A stretch of DNA of 64,000 nt from JAWXCE01 sp033764775 (GCA_033764775.1 JANRIQ010000004.1:1-64000); one strand, 5' to 3'; positions 35,312-44,120 are shown, numbered from the stretch's first letter. The notes: a model not told the origin generated them from the letters alone. A program made the numbers and translations.

Positions 35312-36141
35312 GCCTGTTCCGCCGCGCCGCCGCCATCCGCCGCGCCGCGTTGCGGCGGGCGATCCTCAGACGTGCGTCCGTCGCGTCGAAAGGCTCGCCT
35401 TTCGCGCCTGAGCGGCGCGCGCCGCTTGGCCGCAGGGCGGGCGCAGCTGTGCTCGCGTTCACGGGCGGCGCGGCGAGCCTTGCTCTTCTCGATCCGCTGG
35501 CGCTTCACCTCGCCAGCAAGGCCCACCCCGGCTTGCGGGCCCTTTTCGACGCCGCTGCGCGCCTGTCGCCGTCGGCCGCGTTCCTATGGCCGTGCGCCGC
35601 CGGGATCGCCGTGCTCGCCGCGCTGTTTCGACGGGAAGCCTCGCGCAAGCTTTCCGCCATTTATCAGCATGGCTTGAGCGTGCTCGGCTTCGTCGTCGCG
35701 GCGTGCCTTTCCGCGTGGGCCGTCGCCTCGGCGCTTGCGTGGCTCATTGGCCGAGCCCGCCCGAAGCTGCACGAGACGCTCGGGCCCATGGCCTTTCGCC
35801 CGCTCGACGGCTCGGGTGATTTCGCGTCGCTGCCGTCAGCCCACGCGGCGATCGTCATCGCGCTCGCCGCTGCGCTCGCCTTCATGCTGCCTAAAGTGCG
35901 CGGCGTCGTCATCGCCGTTGCATGCTGTCTGGCGGCCAGCCGCTTCATGACGGGCAAAAATTACTTGACGGACGTGCTCGCCGGGGGCGCTCTCGGCTGG
36001 GCGACCGCCGTTGCGGCGCGGCGTTGGTTCGAGGCGCGCAGCGTGCTGTTTGCGACGACGCCGCAGGGCGCGCGCCGCGTCAAGGGCCGCGAGCTGGTGA
36101 GTTGGAGCCTCAATCGCATCGCCGCGAGGATGTACGGTTGA
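35308..36141 (+). CDS. PAP2-superfamily membrane protein with altered catalytic motif
   Basis: This 277-residue protein has about six hydrophobic segments. PAP2 motif C1 is seen in WLIGRARPKLHE and C2 as SLPSAHAAIV. In motif C3 the usual SRX5HX3D reads SRFMTGKNYLTD, so the nucleophile position is Asn (codon AAT). The start is GTG at 35308, overlapping the previous stop by 4 nt. It would normally dephosphorylate a lipid, for example lipid A or undecaprenyl pyrophosphate, but the Asn casts doubt on catalysis. Confidence 0.82.
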   Translation: MSLFRRAAAIRRAALRRAILRRASVASKGSPFAPERRAPLGRRAGAAVLAFTGGAASLALLDPLALHLASKAHPGLRALFDAAARLSPSAAFLWPCAAGIAVLAALFRREASRKLSAIYQHGLSVLGFVVAACLSAWAVASALAWLIGRARPKLHETLGPMAFRPLDGSGDFASLPSAHAAIVIALAAALAFMLPKVRGVVIAVACCLAASRFMTGKNYLTDVLAGGALGWATAVAARRWFEARSVLFATTPQGARRVKGRELVSWSLNRIAARMYG

Positions 36142-36217
36142 AGGCGCGTAAGGAACCGCCGGGCGCGCTTGCGCCTTCAGCCCGCGCGGGATACGAACAA
36201 TTAAAGGACGCCGAGCC

Positions 36218-37570
36218 GTGACCCCACTGGAAAAAGCCTACGCCCGTATCCCCGAGACGCCCTCGTCGGCCGATCCGTCGCTGCATCGTGTGGTCATCGT
36301 CGGCGCGGGGGCGGGCGGGCTTGAGCTGGCCACCAGCCTTGGGGACAAGCTAGGCCGACGCAACAAGGCGTCCGTCACCCTGCTCGACAAAAGCCGCGTT
36401 CACGTGTGGAAGCCGCTGCTGCACGAGGTCGCCTCCGGCTCGTTCGATCCCGAGACGGAGGCGGTGGAGTTAATGGCGCACGCGCGCGCGAGCCATTACC
36501 GCTACCGCATCGGCGCGATGGAGGGTCTGAACCGCGAGAAGCGCCAAATTTACGTGCGCGCCAGCCGCGACGAGAACGGCGAAGAGGTGATCCCTATGCG
36601 CGTCATCGGTTACGACACGCTGGTGTTGGCGGTCGGCAGCGTCACGGCCGATTTCGGCGTGCCGGGCGTGTCGGCGCACGCGATCCCGCTCGAGTCGGCC
36701 GACGACGCCGCGCGCTTCAATCGCCGGATGATCAACGCCTGCCTGCGCGCGAACGCGCAATACGAGCCTCTGCGGCCCGGCCAATTGCACTGCGTCATCG
36801 TCGGCGGCGGCGCGACAGGCGTGGAGCTCGCGGCCGAGCTGCACAAATCCATGCGTGATCTGGCGTCCTACGGCCTCGACAATATCGACTTCGACAAGCT
36901 CATCCGCATCACGGTCATCGAGGCGGGGCCGCGCATTCTGCCCGCGCTGCCCGAGGACATGGCCGCGAACACTATGAAAGTGCTGGATGAACTGCGCGTC
37001 GCCGTGCGCACCAACACCCGCGTGGTGGAGGTGAAGGAGGGCGGCGTGGCGCTGCAATCGGGCGATTTCGTCCCGGCGGAGCTGATCGTATGGGCGGCGG
37101 GCTTCAAGGCGCCTGATTTCCTGCGCGATCTGGACGGATTGGAGACCGACCGTCTCAACCGCTTGGTCGTGCGCGAAACGCTCCAAACCACCCGCGACGA
37201 CAGCATCTTCGCCATGGGGGACTGCGCCGCCTTCACTCCGCCGGGCGAAAAGGAAGCGCTCGGCGCCCGCGCGCAATGGGCGCATCAGCAGGCGACGCTG
37301 CTCGCCCGCTCCATCCCGGCAAGGATCGCCGGCCAGCCGCTGCCGGTCTATAAGCCGAAGGATTATGGCTCGCTCGTCGCGCTGTCGGAGTACAAGACGC
37401 TCGGCAATCTGCTCGGCCGTTTCCGGCTTGAGGGCGTCGTGGCGCGGCTTATGTACAAGTCGCTCTACCGGATGCATCAGGTCGCGGTGCTTGGGGCGCT
37501 TTCAACCGTCGGGCAGTGGTTTGCCGGGCTGTTTCGCGGACAGTCGGAGCCGCGCATCAAGCTGCATTAA
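36218..37570 (+). CDS. ndh: Type II NADH dehydrogenase (NDH-2)
   Basis: This 450-residue protein has an FAD site (VVIVGAGAGGLELATSL), the quinone/membrane-type motif VHVWKPLLHEVASG and an NADH site (CVIVGGGATGVELAAEL). A late FAD motif DSIFAMGDCAAF and an amphipathic C-terminal helix (VLGALSTVGQWFAGLF) are also present. NDH-2 passes electrons from NADH to quinone without pumping protons. The start is GTG at 36218 with AAAGGACG upstream. It is 63 bp before a GTPase-like gene. Confidence 0.92.
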   Translation: MTPLEKAYARIPETPSSADPSLHRVVIVGAGAGGLELATSLGDKLGRRNKASVTLLDKSRVHVWKPLLHEVASGSFDPETEAVELMAHARASHYRYRIGAMEGLNREKRQIYVRASRDENGEEVIPMRVIGYDTLVLAVGSVTADFGVPGVSAHAIPLESADDAARFNRRMINACLRANAQYEPLRPGQLHCVIVGGGATGVELAAELHKSMRDLASYGLDNIDFDKLIRITVIEAGPRILPALPEDMAANTMKVLDELRVAVRTNTRVVEVKEGGVALQSGDFVPAELIVWAAGFKAPDFLRDLDGLETDRLNRLVVRETLQTTRDDSIFAMGDCAAFTPPGEKEALGARAQWAHQQATLLARSIPARIAGQPLPVYKPKDYGSLVALSEYKTLGNLLGRFRLEGVVARLMYKSLYRMHQVAVLGALSTVGQWFAGLFRGQSEPRIKLH

Positions 37571-37633
37571 ACGGCGACGCGCCTTGCCGTAAGAGAGGCC
37601 CGATGGCAATGTCGGCGGACGAAAGGCGGTCAC

Positions 37634-38494
37634 ATGTTCGGGCTTTTCAGGCTCCTCGGCCTCGCGGCCTTGTGGGAGTTTTTCAAACGCGGCGAAACAG
37701 GCCGCCGCATCGGGCGCGCGGCGGTGGGCGTCGGCGCGGCGCTCATCGCGCTGACGCTGTTTTTCGTGATCTCGCGCTTTCTCGTCACCATCGACGATAT
37801 CGAGAGTCAGACCATCCGCTGGGTTTACGCCGCCCTGGTGGCGGTCATCTTCGGCGGCCTCGCTCTTTTCCTGTATCTCTTCTTGCGCGCGCCGCGCACG
37901 CCTGACCCAAAGCCGAAAGCGCTGCGCCCGCCATCCGCCGACCGTCTGCAGGCGCTTTACCGCAAGCACAATCTAACCGCCGCGTCCGGCGATGTCGCCG
38001 CTGAGGGGAGCCGCCGCCGCGTAGCCGCTCCGGCCGTCGCCGTCACAGGCGTCGCCGGCGGGGGAAAGTCTGAGTTGTTTGCCGCCCTGTCCCGCGCCTA
38101 TGCCCCGGGCGTGATCGAACTGCCCGCGCTCTCGGTGTGGGCGGCGGAGAACACGGACACGGCCGAGATGGCGGCGGGGGCGAAAAAGGCGGTGCTCGTG
38201 GCCGATCAGGATTTGCGCAAATACGAGGTCGAGTTCATCGACGCGGTGCAAGCCTATGGCCGCAACGTGATCGTCGCAGTGGACAAGTCCGACCGTCTGA
38301 CCGCGACCGACCGCGCCGAGATCGCCGCATCCATCGCGGCCAAGTTCGCCCACGCCAAGCGCAAGCCGGAGGTCGCGTTCGTCGCCTCCGCCCCGCTGCC
38401 TGTCAACGCCGTGGTGGTCGGCGCGGACGGCTCCGAGCGCGAGGAGACGCGCACGCGGCGTCCCGACATCGCCGCGCTCCTCGAAAAGCTGTGA
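37634..38494 (+). CDS. Membrane-anchored P-loop NTPase, divergent GTPase-like
   Basis: This 286-residue protein has two transmembrane segments (about 28-50 and 63-84) and then a GTPase-like domain. The P-loop is GVAGGGKS at 139-146 and VAVDKSDR fits the NKxD position. No clear G3 (DxxG) is seen; VADQDLRKYE occupies that region. It is 3 bp from a full GTPase gene, so the two are likely made together. It could be a regulator or partner of that GTPase at the membrane. Function is unknown. Confidence 0.65.
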   Translation: MFGLFRLLGLAALWEFFKRGETGRRIGRAAVGVGAALIALTLFFVISRFLVTIDDIESQTIRWVYAALVAVIFGGLALFLYLFLRAPRTPDPKPKALRPPSADRLQALYRKHNLTAASGDVAAEGSRRRVAAPAVAVTGVAGGGKSELFAALSRAYAPGVIELPALSVWAAENTDTAEMAAGAKKAVLVADQDLRKYEVEFIDAVQAYGRNVIVAVDKSDRLTATDRAEIAASIAAKFAHAKRKPEVAFVASAPLPVNAVVVGADGSEREETRTRRPDIAALLEKL

Positions 38495-38497
38495 GCC

Positions 38498-39802
38498 ATG
38501 CCGAAAAGCGCCGCCCATTACGACGACACCATCGCAGCGCTGCGCAAGCTCGCCGCGTCCGAGGAGCTGCGGGAGAGCGAACGCCAGGCCATCGGCCGCG
38601 AGCTGGGCGAGATCGCGCAGATGCTGAAAAAGCTGGAGGACGGGCGCATCGAGATCGCGGTCTACGGCGAGATCAACGCGGGCAAATCGGCGCTGCTCAA
38701 CGCCCTGCTCGGTCGCCGCGCGTTCGAAGTGGCGGCGACCGGCGGCAAGACGCGCGAACGCATCAAGGCCGATTGGGCGCCGGACGCGAAGGAGTTCGAC
38801 GCGAACGGCGCCAAGCTGGTGCTGGTCGACACCCCAGGCCTCAACGAGGTGGACGGCGCGACGCGCGAACTCGTCGCCCGCGAGACGGCGCGATATGCCG
38901 ACCTCGTGCTGTTCGTCACCGACGGCGACCTGAACGAGGTCGAGTTCAGCGCCGTGAAAACCCTGCACGACCTGAACAAGCCGCTTATCCTCGTGCTGAA
39001 CAAGATCGACCGTTTCAGCCAGCGCGAGCTCGCCGAAATCCATGCATCCGTCGCCGAGCGGCTCGCCGGCGTCGTCGCGGATCAGGATTTCGTCTACGCG
39101 GCGGGGCAGCCGCTGCCCGCTCTGCGCATCATCGAACAGCCGGACGGCACGGAGCGCGAGGAGCTGCGCGAGCGCAAGCCCATCATCGAAGACTTGCAGG
39201 CGCGCATCCTCGAAATCCTGGCGCGCGAGGGCAAAGCGGTGGTCGCGCTCAACGCCTCGCTGTTCGCCTCCGAGATGTCGGAGCGCATCGCACGGCTGAA
39301 GGTCGAGGCGCGCGCGGGCGAGGCGAGGGCGCTGATCGAAAAGTTCATGTGGGGCAAGGCGACAGTCGTCGCGTTCAACCCGTTGCCCTGGCTCGACATT
39401 CTCGGCGTCGTCGCGTCGGACGCGACGATGATCGTGATGCTGTCGCGCATTTACGGCGAGCCGATCAGCCACGAAAACGCGCAGAAGCTGATGAACGAGA
39501 TCATCGGCGCGTGGGGGGTGACCGGGTTCGTGACGCTCGCCATGCATCTGGCGGCGGGCACGATCAAGACCGCGCTGCCCGGCGTCGGCGTGGCGGTGAC
39601 GGCCCTGCCGCAGGGGCTGGCGGCGGCATGGGCGACCTATGTGGTCGGCAACGCGGCGACGGTTTATTTCCGTGATGGCGGCTGGGGCCGCAAAGGCGCC
39701 AAAACCATCATCAGGGACATCCTGAAAAACACCGACCGCAATAGTGTGTTGGCCCCTGTAAAGCAAAAACTCGCCGAGCGTTTGCGCGCCAAAGCTCCTT
39801 GA
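38498..39802 (+). CDS. Era-like GTPase with C-terminal DUF697
   Basis: This 434-residue protein has a helical N-terminus (about 1-50), then a G domain. G1 is GEINAGKS (57-64), G2 lies in TGGKTRERI, G3 is DTPGLNEV and G4 NKIDRF. A C-terminal DUF697 domain follows with hydrophobic helices (VASDATMIVMLSRIYGEPIS, VTALPQGLAAAWATYVVGNA). DUF697 proteins such as YcjF associate with membranes. It probably works with the upstream membrane-anchored P-loop protein; stress or cell-division roles are unproven. Confidence 0.85.
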   Translation: MPKSAAHYDDTIAALRKLAASEELRESERQAIGRELGEIAQMLKKLEDGRIEIAVYGEINAGKSALLNALLGRRAFEVAATGGKTRERIKADWAPDAKEFDANGAKLVLVDTPGLNEVDGATRELVARETARYADLVLFVTDGDLNEVEFSAVKTLHDLNKPLILVLNKIDRFSQRELAEIHASVAERLAGVVADQDFVYAAGQPLPALRIIEQPDGTEREELRERKPIIEDLQARILEILAREGKAVVALNASLFASEMSERIARLKVEARAGEARALIEKFMWGKATVVAFNPLPWLDILGVVASDATMIVMLSRIYGEPISHENAQKLMNEIIGAWGVTGFVTLAMHLAAGTIKTALPGVGVAVTALPQGLAAAWATYVVGNAATVYFRDGGWGRKGAKTIIRDILKNTDRNSVLAPVKQKLAERLRAKAP

Positions 39803-39972
39803 AAAGAGCTCAATAATGAAACTGAAGATTATTCAACAATTTACAGAGCTAGATTTTGCTTGTGCGACAAAAGCGCGCAGACTGCCCCGTTCCCGGCGAG
39901 GAACCCGCCGCCCAAAATCGGATAAACCTATGTCCCGCCGCAAAAATACAGGCTGGTTCAGCCCGCCCGCGC

Positions 39973-39989
39973 CTTAGAACCGTTCCAAG
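39973..39989. promoter_or_regulatory. ICE-like (Irr) palindrome upstream of the iron-binding protein gene
   Basis: CTTAGAAC-C-GTTCCAAG is an inverted repeat with 7 of 8 matching arm positions. It resembles the iron-control element (TTTAGAA...TTCTAAA type) recognised by Irr in Hyphomicrobiales. It lies 143 bp before the ATG at 40133. The 330-bp stretch 39803-40132 otherwise holds no gene. Confidence 0.5.
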
Positions 39990-40132
39990 ATATTGAAATC
40001 GCGACTATTTCCTCCATCCCGCCGGGTTGACACATCGCCGCCGCACAGGCTTTTGGAAAGCCTCGCACCGCGCCGTCGGGCGCGTGGCTCAACCTTTGTC
40101 AGGGCCTTGACCCCTGATTATCGGAGGACACT

Positions 40133-41170
40133 ATGAATTTCGTAGTTCGCGCCGCACTTGGCGCAGTTGTCGCAACAGGTCTGCTTTCCGCCCCCGCTCA
40201 TGCGGAGGGCGAGGTCAACGTCTATTCCTTGCGCCAACCCTACCTTATCAATCCGCTGCTTGACGCCTTCAGCAAACAGACCGGCGTGAAAACCAACGTG
40301 ATCTATGCAGACAAAGGCCTCATCGAGCGCATGGCGGCCGAGGGCGCGAACAGCCCCGCCGACATTCTGCTCACCGCCGACATCGGCTTTCTGACGAGCG
40401 CCGTCGATCAAGGCGTGACGCAGCCGGTGACGTCCGAGACGCTGAACGCCAACATCCCGGCGCAGTTTCGCGACCCGAACGGCCACTGGTACGGCCTCAC
40501 CTCGCGCGCGCGCGTGATCTACGCCTCGAAGGACCGCGTCAAGCTCGACGCCATCACATATGAAGAGCTGGCGGACAAAAAGTGGAAGGGCAAAATCTGC
40601 ACCCGCTCCGGCCAACATGTTTACAGCGTCGCGCTGGTCGCCTCTCTGATTGCGGCGAACGGCGAGGAAAAGACGAAAGAGTGGCTCGCGGGCGTGCGCG
40701 ACAATCTGGCCAAGAAGCCGGCCGGCGGCGACCGCGATCAGGCCAAGGCTATTTTCGCCGGCGAGTGCGATCTGGCCATCGGCAACACCTATTACATCGG
40801 CGGCATGCTGACCGACGCCAAAGACTCGGAACAGAAAAAGCAGGCTGAGGCGATCAAGGTCTTGTTTCCCAACGTGAAGGGCCGCGGCACGCATATGAAC
40901 GTCTCGGGCATGGTGCTGGCGAAGAACGCGCCGAACAAGGCGAACGCCGTCAAGCTCATGGAATTCCTGGCCTCGGACGAGGCGCAGAAAATCTACGCCC
41001 AAGCGAACAGCGAGTTCCCCGTAAAGCCGGGCGTTGAACTGGCGCCCGTCGTCGCCTCGTGGGGCGCGTTCAAGCAGGATCCGACCCCGCTCGCGGACAT
41101 CGCGAAGCTGCGCAAGCGCGCCTCCGAACTCGTCGATGAGGCGAAGTTCGATCAGGGCCCGAGCTCTTGA
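40133..41170 (+). CDS. Ferric-iron ABC transporter periplasmic binding protein (FutA/FbpA-like)
   Basis: This 345-residue protein has a signal peptide (about 1-25, ending PAHA). Type II binding-protein motifs include VNVYSLRQPYLINPLLDAF, EGANSPADILLTADIG, WYGLTSRARVIYAS and GNTYYIGGM, giving the Tyr ligands used by FutA/FbpA proteins to bind Fe(III). An ICE-like site lies upstream. The permease gene is about 23 kb away and no ATPase is in view. A cysteine-rich unknown gene follows 64 bp downstream, probably on the same transcript. Confidence 0.93.
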   Translation: MNFVVRAALGAVVATGLLSAPAHAEGEVNVYSLRQPYLINPLLDAFSKQTGVKTNVIYADKGLIERMAAEGANSPADILLTADIGFLTSAVDQGVTQPVTSETLNANIPAQFRDPNGHWYGLTSRARVIYASKDRVKLDAITYEELADKKWKGKICTRSGQHVYSVALVASLIAANGEEKTKEWLAGVRDNLAKKPAGGDRDQAKAIFAGECDLAIGNTYYIGGMLTDAKDSEQKKQAEAIKVLFPNVKGRGTHMNVSGMVLAKNAPNKANAVKLMEFLASDEAQKIYAQANSEFPVKPGVELAPVVASWGAFKQDPTPLADIAKLRKRASELVDEAKFDQGPSS

Positions 41171-41234
41171 GCATCCGCTCCGCCGCGCCGCTTGGCGACA
41201 GGCAGGCGCGGCCGCTCGCGAGGGGAGAATCCCA

Positions 41235-41744
41235 ATGACCGATCAATCCATCAAACCGGCGGGAGCGCTTGGAATGACGAGCGTCTCCAGCCAGCTTCTG
41301 CGCCCGCCGGAGAAGCTCGTCGCGGTCGGCTTCCGATGCTGGCTGTCCGGTTATCAGCGCGGCGCCATCCAGAGCTGGGAGACGTGCTGGTCGTACTACC
41401 GGCGCGAACTCGGGGCGGAGGCCGCACGCAAGGCGGTGACCGATCTGGCGAGCTGGGTGAACATGGTGCGTCTGCACGCCCTGCGAGACATCGAGCTGAT
41501 GCCGCCGCAATGCCCGTCCTTCTGTCGGGACGAGTGCCTCGCGGTGTCGCTCATCGCCGCCAGCCAGCATGACGCTTGCCCCGCCCTGCAGGCCTGCGCT
41601 TACGCCCTTATGGGCGCTGACGACATCGAGCCGGTGCTGAAAACAGCCGCCGATTTCGCCCGCACGCTCGAAGGGGCCAATGTCCGCCTCGGGCGCGATC
41701 TTGTCGCCGCGCGGGACGCCCCCGCCGCGTCGAGCGTGCATTAA
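41235..41744 (+). CDS. Cysteine-rich protein, function unknown, downstream of iron-binding protein
   Basis: This 169-residue protein has no signal peptide. It carries C93-X3-C97-X3-C101 (CPSFCRDEC) and C115-X5-C121 (CPALQAC), plus C35 and C51. Aromatic and helical segments (VGFRCWLSGYQRGAIQSWETCWSYYRRELG) precede them. The spacing could bind a metal or Fe-S cluster. The ATG at 41235 follows GGGGAGAA. Location right after the ferric-binding protein suggests an iron-linked role. No family is recognised. Confidence 0.7.
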   Translation: MTDQSIKPAGALGMTSVSSQLLRPPEKLVAVGFRCWLSGYQRGAIQSWETCWSYYRRELGAEAARKAVTDLASWVNMVRLHALRDIELMPPQCPSFCRDECLAVSLIAASQHDACPALQACAYALMGADDIEPVLKTAADFARTLEGANVRLGRDLVAARDAPAASSVH

Positions 41745-41777
41745 CTTGAGCCCCCGGCCGCGCCTGCGCCGGGGGGA

Positions 41778-42695
41778 TTACTGCGGCGCGCAGGCGGCGA
41801 TTTCCCCGCGCAGCCACGCGTGACACTCGTCGCGATCGTTGCTGCGGTGCCAGACCAGATAAACGCTGTTGCGCAAGGTCCGCAGATCGTGGCGCACGGG
41901 CTTGAGCGGCAAATGCTTCATGACGGCCTTGGCGACCGAGTCCGGCAGGGTCACCGGCGCGTTCGTCTCCAATGCAAGGAAGACGCCTGAGAACAGCGAC
42001 GACGCCCAGGTGACCTCGGCCGCCGCCAGCGCGTTGGCCGCAAGCGTCGCCTTCAGCGGATCGTGCAGTTTTGGCGGCGGCGCGATGACGATATGGCGCT
42101 CGGACGCAAACGCATGGCCGTCGGCCTTCTTGGCTGCGAGGGGGTGCGACTTCGGCGCAATCGTCGACCATTCGTCCTCAAACAGCGCGCGCCAGTGAAA
42201 CTCGCCGCTGCCCTCCTCGGCCATCGCTTCGACCACGGCGAACTGCGCTTGCCCCAGGCGAAGCTTCTCCATCCAGCTCTCCGGCTCAAGCGCGCTGCCC
42301 GTCACCATCACGCCCGGCGCCGCCGTTTTGAGGCGGGTGCGGAGCGGCTGCAGCAGGGTGAACTCGGACGTCTCCCGGCACAGCACGGAGAAAGCCCGCT
42401 CCTGGGTCGCGGCGTCGAACGGGGCGGCGGGCCGCAGCAGGCTTTCGATGCCGGTGACGATCACGTGGATGGTCGGCGCGATGGCGAGCGCTTTCGCGGT
42501 CGGCGCCAGGCGTTGCCCGGCGCGCACGAACAGCTCGTCGTCGAACACCTCGCGCAGGTTGGCCAGCGCATGGCTGATGGCGGACGGGCTTCGGCCCAAA
42601 CGCTCGGCGGCCTTGGTCACGCTCGCGTCGATGAGCAGCGCGTCCAACACCACGACGAGATTGGCGTCCAGCTCCTTCAGATGCATGGCGTTCAA
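41778..42695 (-). CDS. LysR-family transcriptional regulator
   Basis: This 305-residue protein has an N-terminal winged helix-turn-helix (VTKAAERLGRSPSAISHALANLREVFDDELFVRAGQRLAPT). A substrate-binding co-inducer domain follows, though no firm ligand pocket can be named. It is divergent from the imelysin-type irpA gene with 99 bp between. A T-N11-A-type palindrome at 42713-42727 lies 18 bp before its start. It probably controls itself and the iron cluster; the inducer is unknown. Confidence 0.9.
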   Translation of the reverse strand: MNAMHLKELDANLVVVLDALLIDASVTKAAERLGRSPSAISHALANLREVFDDELFVRAGQRLAPTAKALAIAPTIHVIVTGIESLLRPAAPFDAATQERAFSVLCRETSEFTLLQPLRTRLKTAAPGVMVTGSALEPESWMEKLRLGQAQFAVVEAMAEEGSGEFHWRALFEDEWSTIAPKSHPLAAKKADGHAFASERHIVIAPPPKLHDPLKATLAANALAAAEVTWASSLFSGVFLALETNAPVTLPDSVAKAVMKHLPLKPVRHDLRTLRNSVYLVWHRSNDRDECHAWLRGEIAACAPQ

Positions 42696-42712
42696 CTTTA
42701 TTTTTGAGGACT

Positions 42713-42727
42713 ATGCATTTTATGCAT
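42713..42727. promoter_or_regulatory. LysR-type operator between lysR gene and imelysin operon
   Basis: ATGCAT-TTT-ATGCAT is a perfect inverted repeat and contains a T-N11-A core. It lies 18 bp before the LysR start and 68 bp before the imelysin ATG, the usual position for a LysR site. Confidence 0.55.
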
Positions 42728-42794
42728 CTATCTAGGGTGTGGTAACAGAAATCGCCGTGCTATGGAAGCGGCAATCGGCCAGCGGGAGACGACG

Positions 42795-44084
42795 ATGTTC
42801 CGGACAACCATGCGACTTGGGTTTTTGCTCGCCGGCTTTGTCGCCGCGCTCGCGGGTGGAGCGGCCCAGGCCGATGTGAAAACCAAGGATGCGCTGAAGA
42901 CCTACGCCGACATCGCGGAGGCGGCTTACGGTGATGCGCTGAAGACCGCGGAGACTTTGCGGAGCGCCGTCGCCGCGCTCATCGCCGCGCCGTCCCAGGA
43001 CTCGCTGAACGCCGCGCGGCAGGCCTGGCTCGCCGCCCGCGCGCCCTATATGCAGACCGAGGTCTACCGCTTCGGCAATTCCATCGTGGACGATTGGGAG
43101 GGCCGCGTGAACGCCTGGCCGCTCGACGAGGGGCTAATTGACTATGTGGACGCGGGCTACGGCGCTGAGTCCGACGAGAACGAGCTATACGTGGCCAATG
43201 TCGTCGCCAACCCTTCATTTAAACTGGGCGGCAAGACGGTGGACGCCTCGAAGATCACCAAATCGCTGCTGCAGGACACGCTGCAAGAAGCCGGCGGGGT
43301 CGAGGCGAATGTGGCGACGGGCTATCACGCCATCGAGTTTCTGCTCTGGGGCCAGGACTTGAACGGAACCGGCCCCGGCTCCGGCAATCGCCCTGCGACC
43401 GACTTCGACCCGAAAAACTGCACCGGGGGCAACTGCGGCCGCCGCACGGAGTATCTGCGGGTCGCGACAGACCTGCTCATCGACGACCTGAAGTTCATGG
43501 TCGCGCAGTGGGGGTCGAAGGGCAAGGCGCGCGCCGCCGTGATGAAGCCGGGGAACGCCGGACTGGTCGCGATCTTCACCGGCCTCGGCTCGCTGTCCTA
43601 CGGCGAACTGGCGGGCGAGCGCATGAAGCTCGGCTTGATGATCCACGATCCCGAAGAGGAGCACGACTGCTTCTCCGACAACACGCATAACTCGCATTAT
43701 TACAATATCTTGGGCATGCAAAACGTGTACCTTGGCAAGTACCGCCGCGTGGATGGTGCGACGGTGGCCGGCCCGAGCCCTTACGACCTTGTGCGGGCGA
43801 AATCGCCCGAGGCGGCGGACCAGCTGCTCGCGCGGATCAACGACACGCTGGCGGCGGCGGCGGCCATGAAAAAGCGCGCGGAGGGCGGCGAGGCCTACGA
43901 CCAGATGATCGGCGAGGGCAACGCGGAAGGCAACGCCGTGGTGCAGACAGTGATCGACAGCCTGACCACGCAGACCCGGGCCATCGAGCGCGCGATCGCC
44001 GCGCTGGAGTTGAAGGCTATCGAGTTCGAGGGGTCGGACAGCCTCGACAACCCGGCGAAAGTTCTTGAGGAGAACAGGGGTTGA
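42795..44084 (+). CDS. Imelysin (M75-type iron-regulated protein A)
   Basis: This 429-residue protein has a signal peptide (about 1-26, ending GGAAQA). The imelysin motif GYHAIEFLLWGQD is clear and RAPYMQTEVYRFGNSIVDDWEGRVNAWPLDEG is also typical. Imelysins (IrpA-like) are iron-induced periplasmic or outer-membrane proteins proposed to take part in iron uptake; the old protease idea is doubtful. It leads the cluster of barrel, di-haem DUF1111, second imelysin and DUF1513. The ATG at 42795 follows GGGAGACG. Confidence 0.92.
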   Translation: MFRTTMRLGFLLAGFVAALAGGAAQADVKTKDALKTYADIAEAAYGDALKTAETLRSAVAALIAAPSQDSLNAARQAWLAARAPYMQTEVYRFGNSIVDDWEGRVNAWPLDEGLIDYVDAGYGAESDENELYVANVVANPSFKLGGKTVDASKITKSLLQDTLQEAGGVEANVATGYHAIEFLLWGQDLNGTGPGSGNRPATDFDPKNCTGGNCGRRTEYLRVATDLLIDDLKFMVAQWGSKGKARAAVMKPGNAGLVAIFTGLGSLSYGELAGERMKLGLMIHDPEEEHDCFSDNTHNSHYYNILGMQNVYLGKYRRVDGATVAGPSPYDLVRAKSPEAADQLLARINDTLAAAAAMKKRAEGGEAYDQMIGEGNAEGNAVVQTVIDSLTTQTRAIERAIAALELKAIEFEGSDSLDNPAKVLEENRG

Positions 44085-44100
44085 GCCACACGACGCGCAC

Positions 44101-44120
44101 CCGTGTCCGTTGAGACACGG
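44101..44120 (+). terminator. Hairpin after the imelysin gene, weak terminator or attenuator
   Basis: CCGTGTC (44101-44107) pairs with GACACGG (44114-44120) around a 6-nt loop, 16 nt after the stop. No T-tract follows, so it may only dampen read-through into the next gene. Confidence 0.35.
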
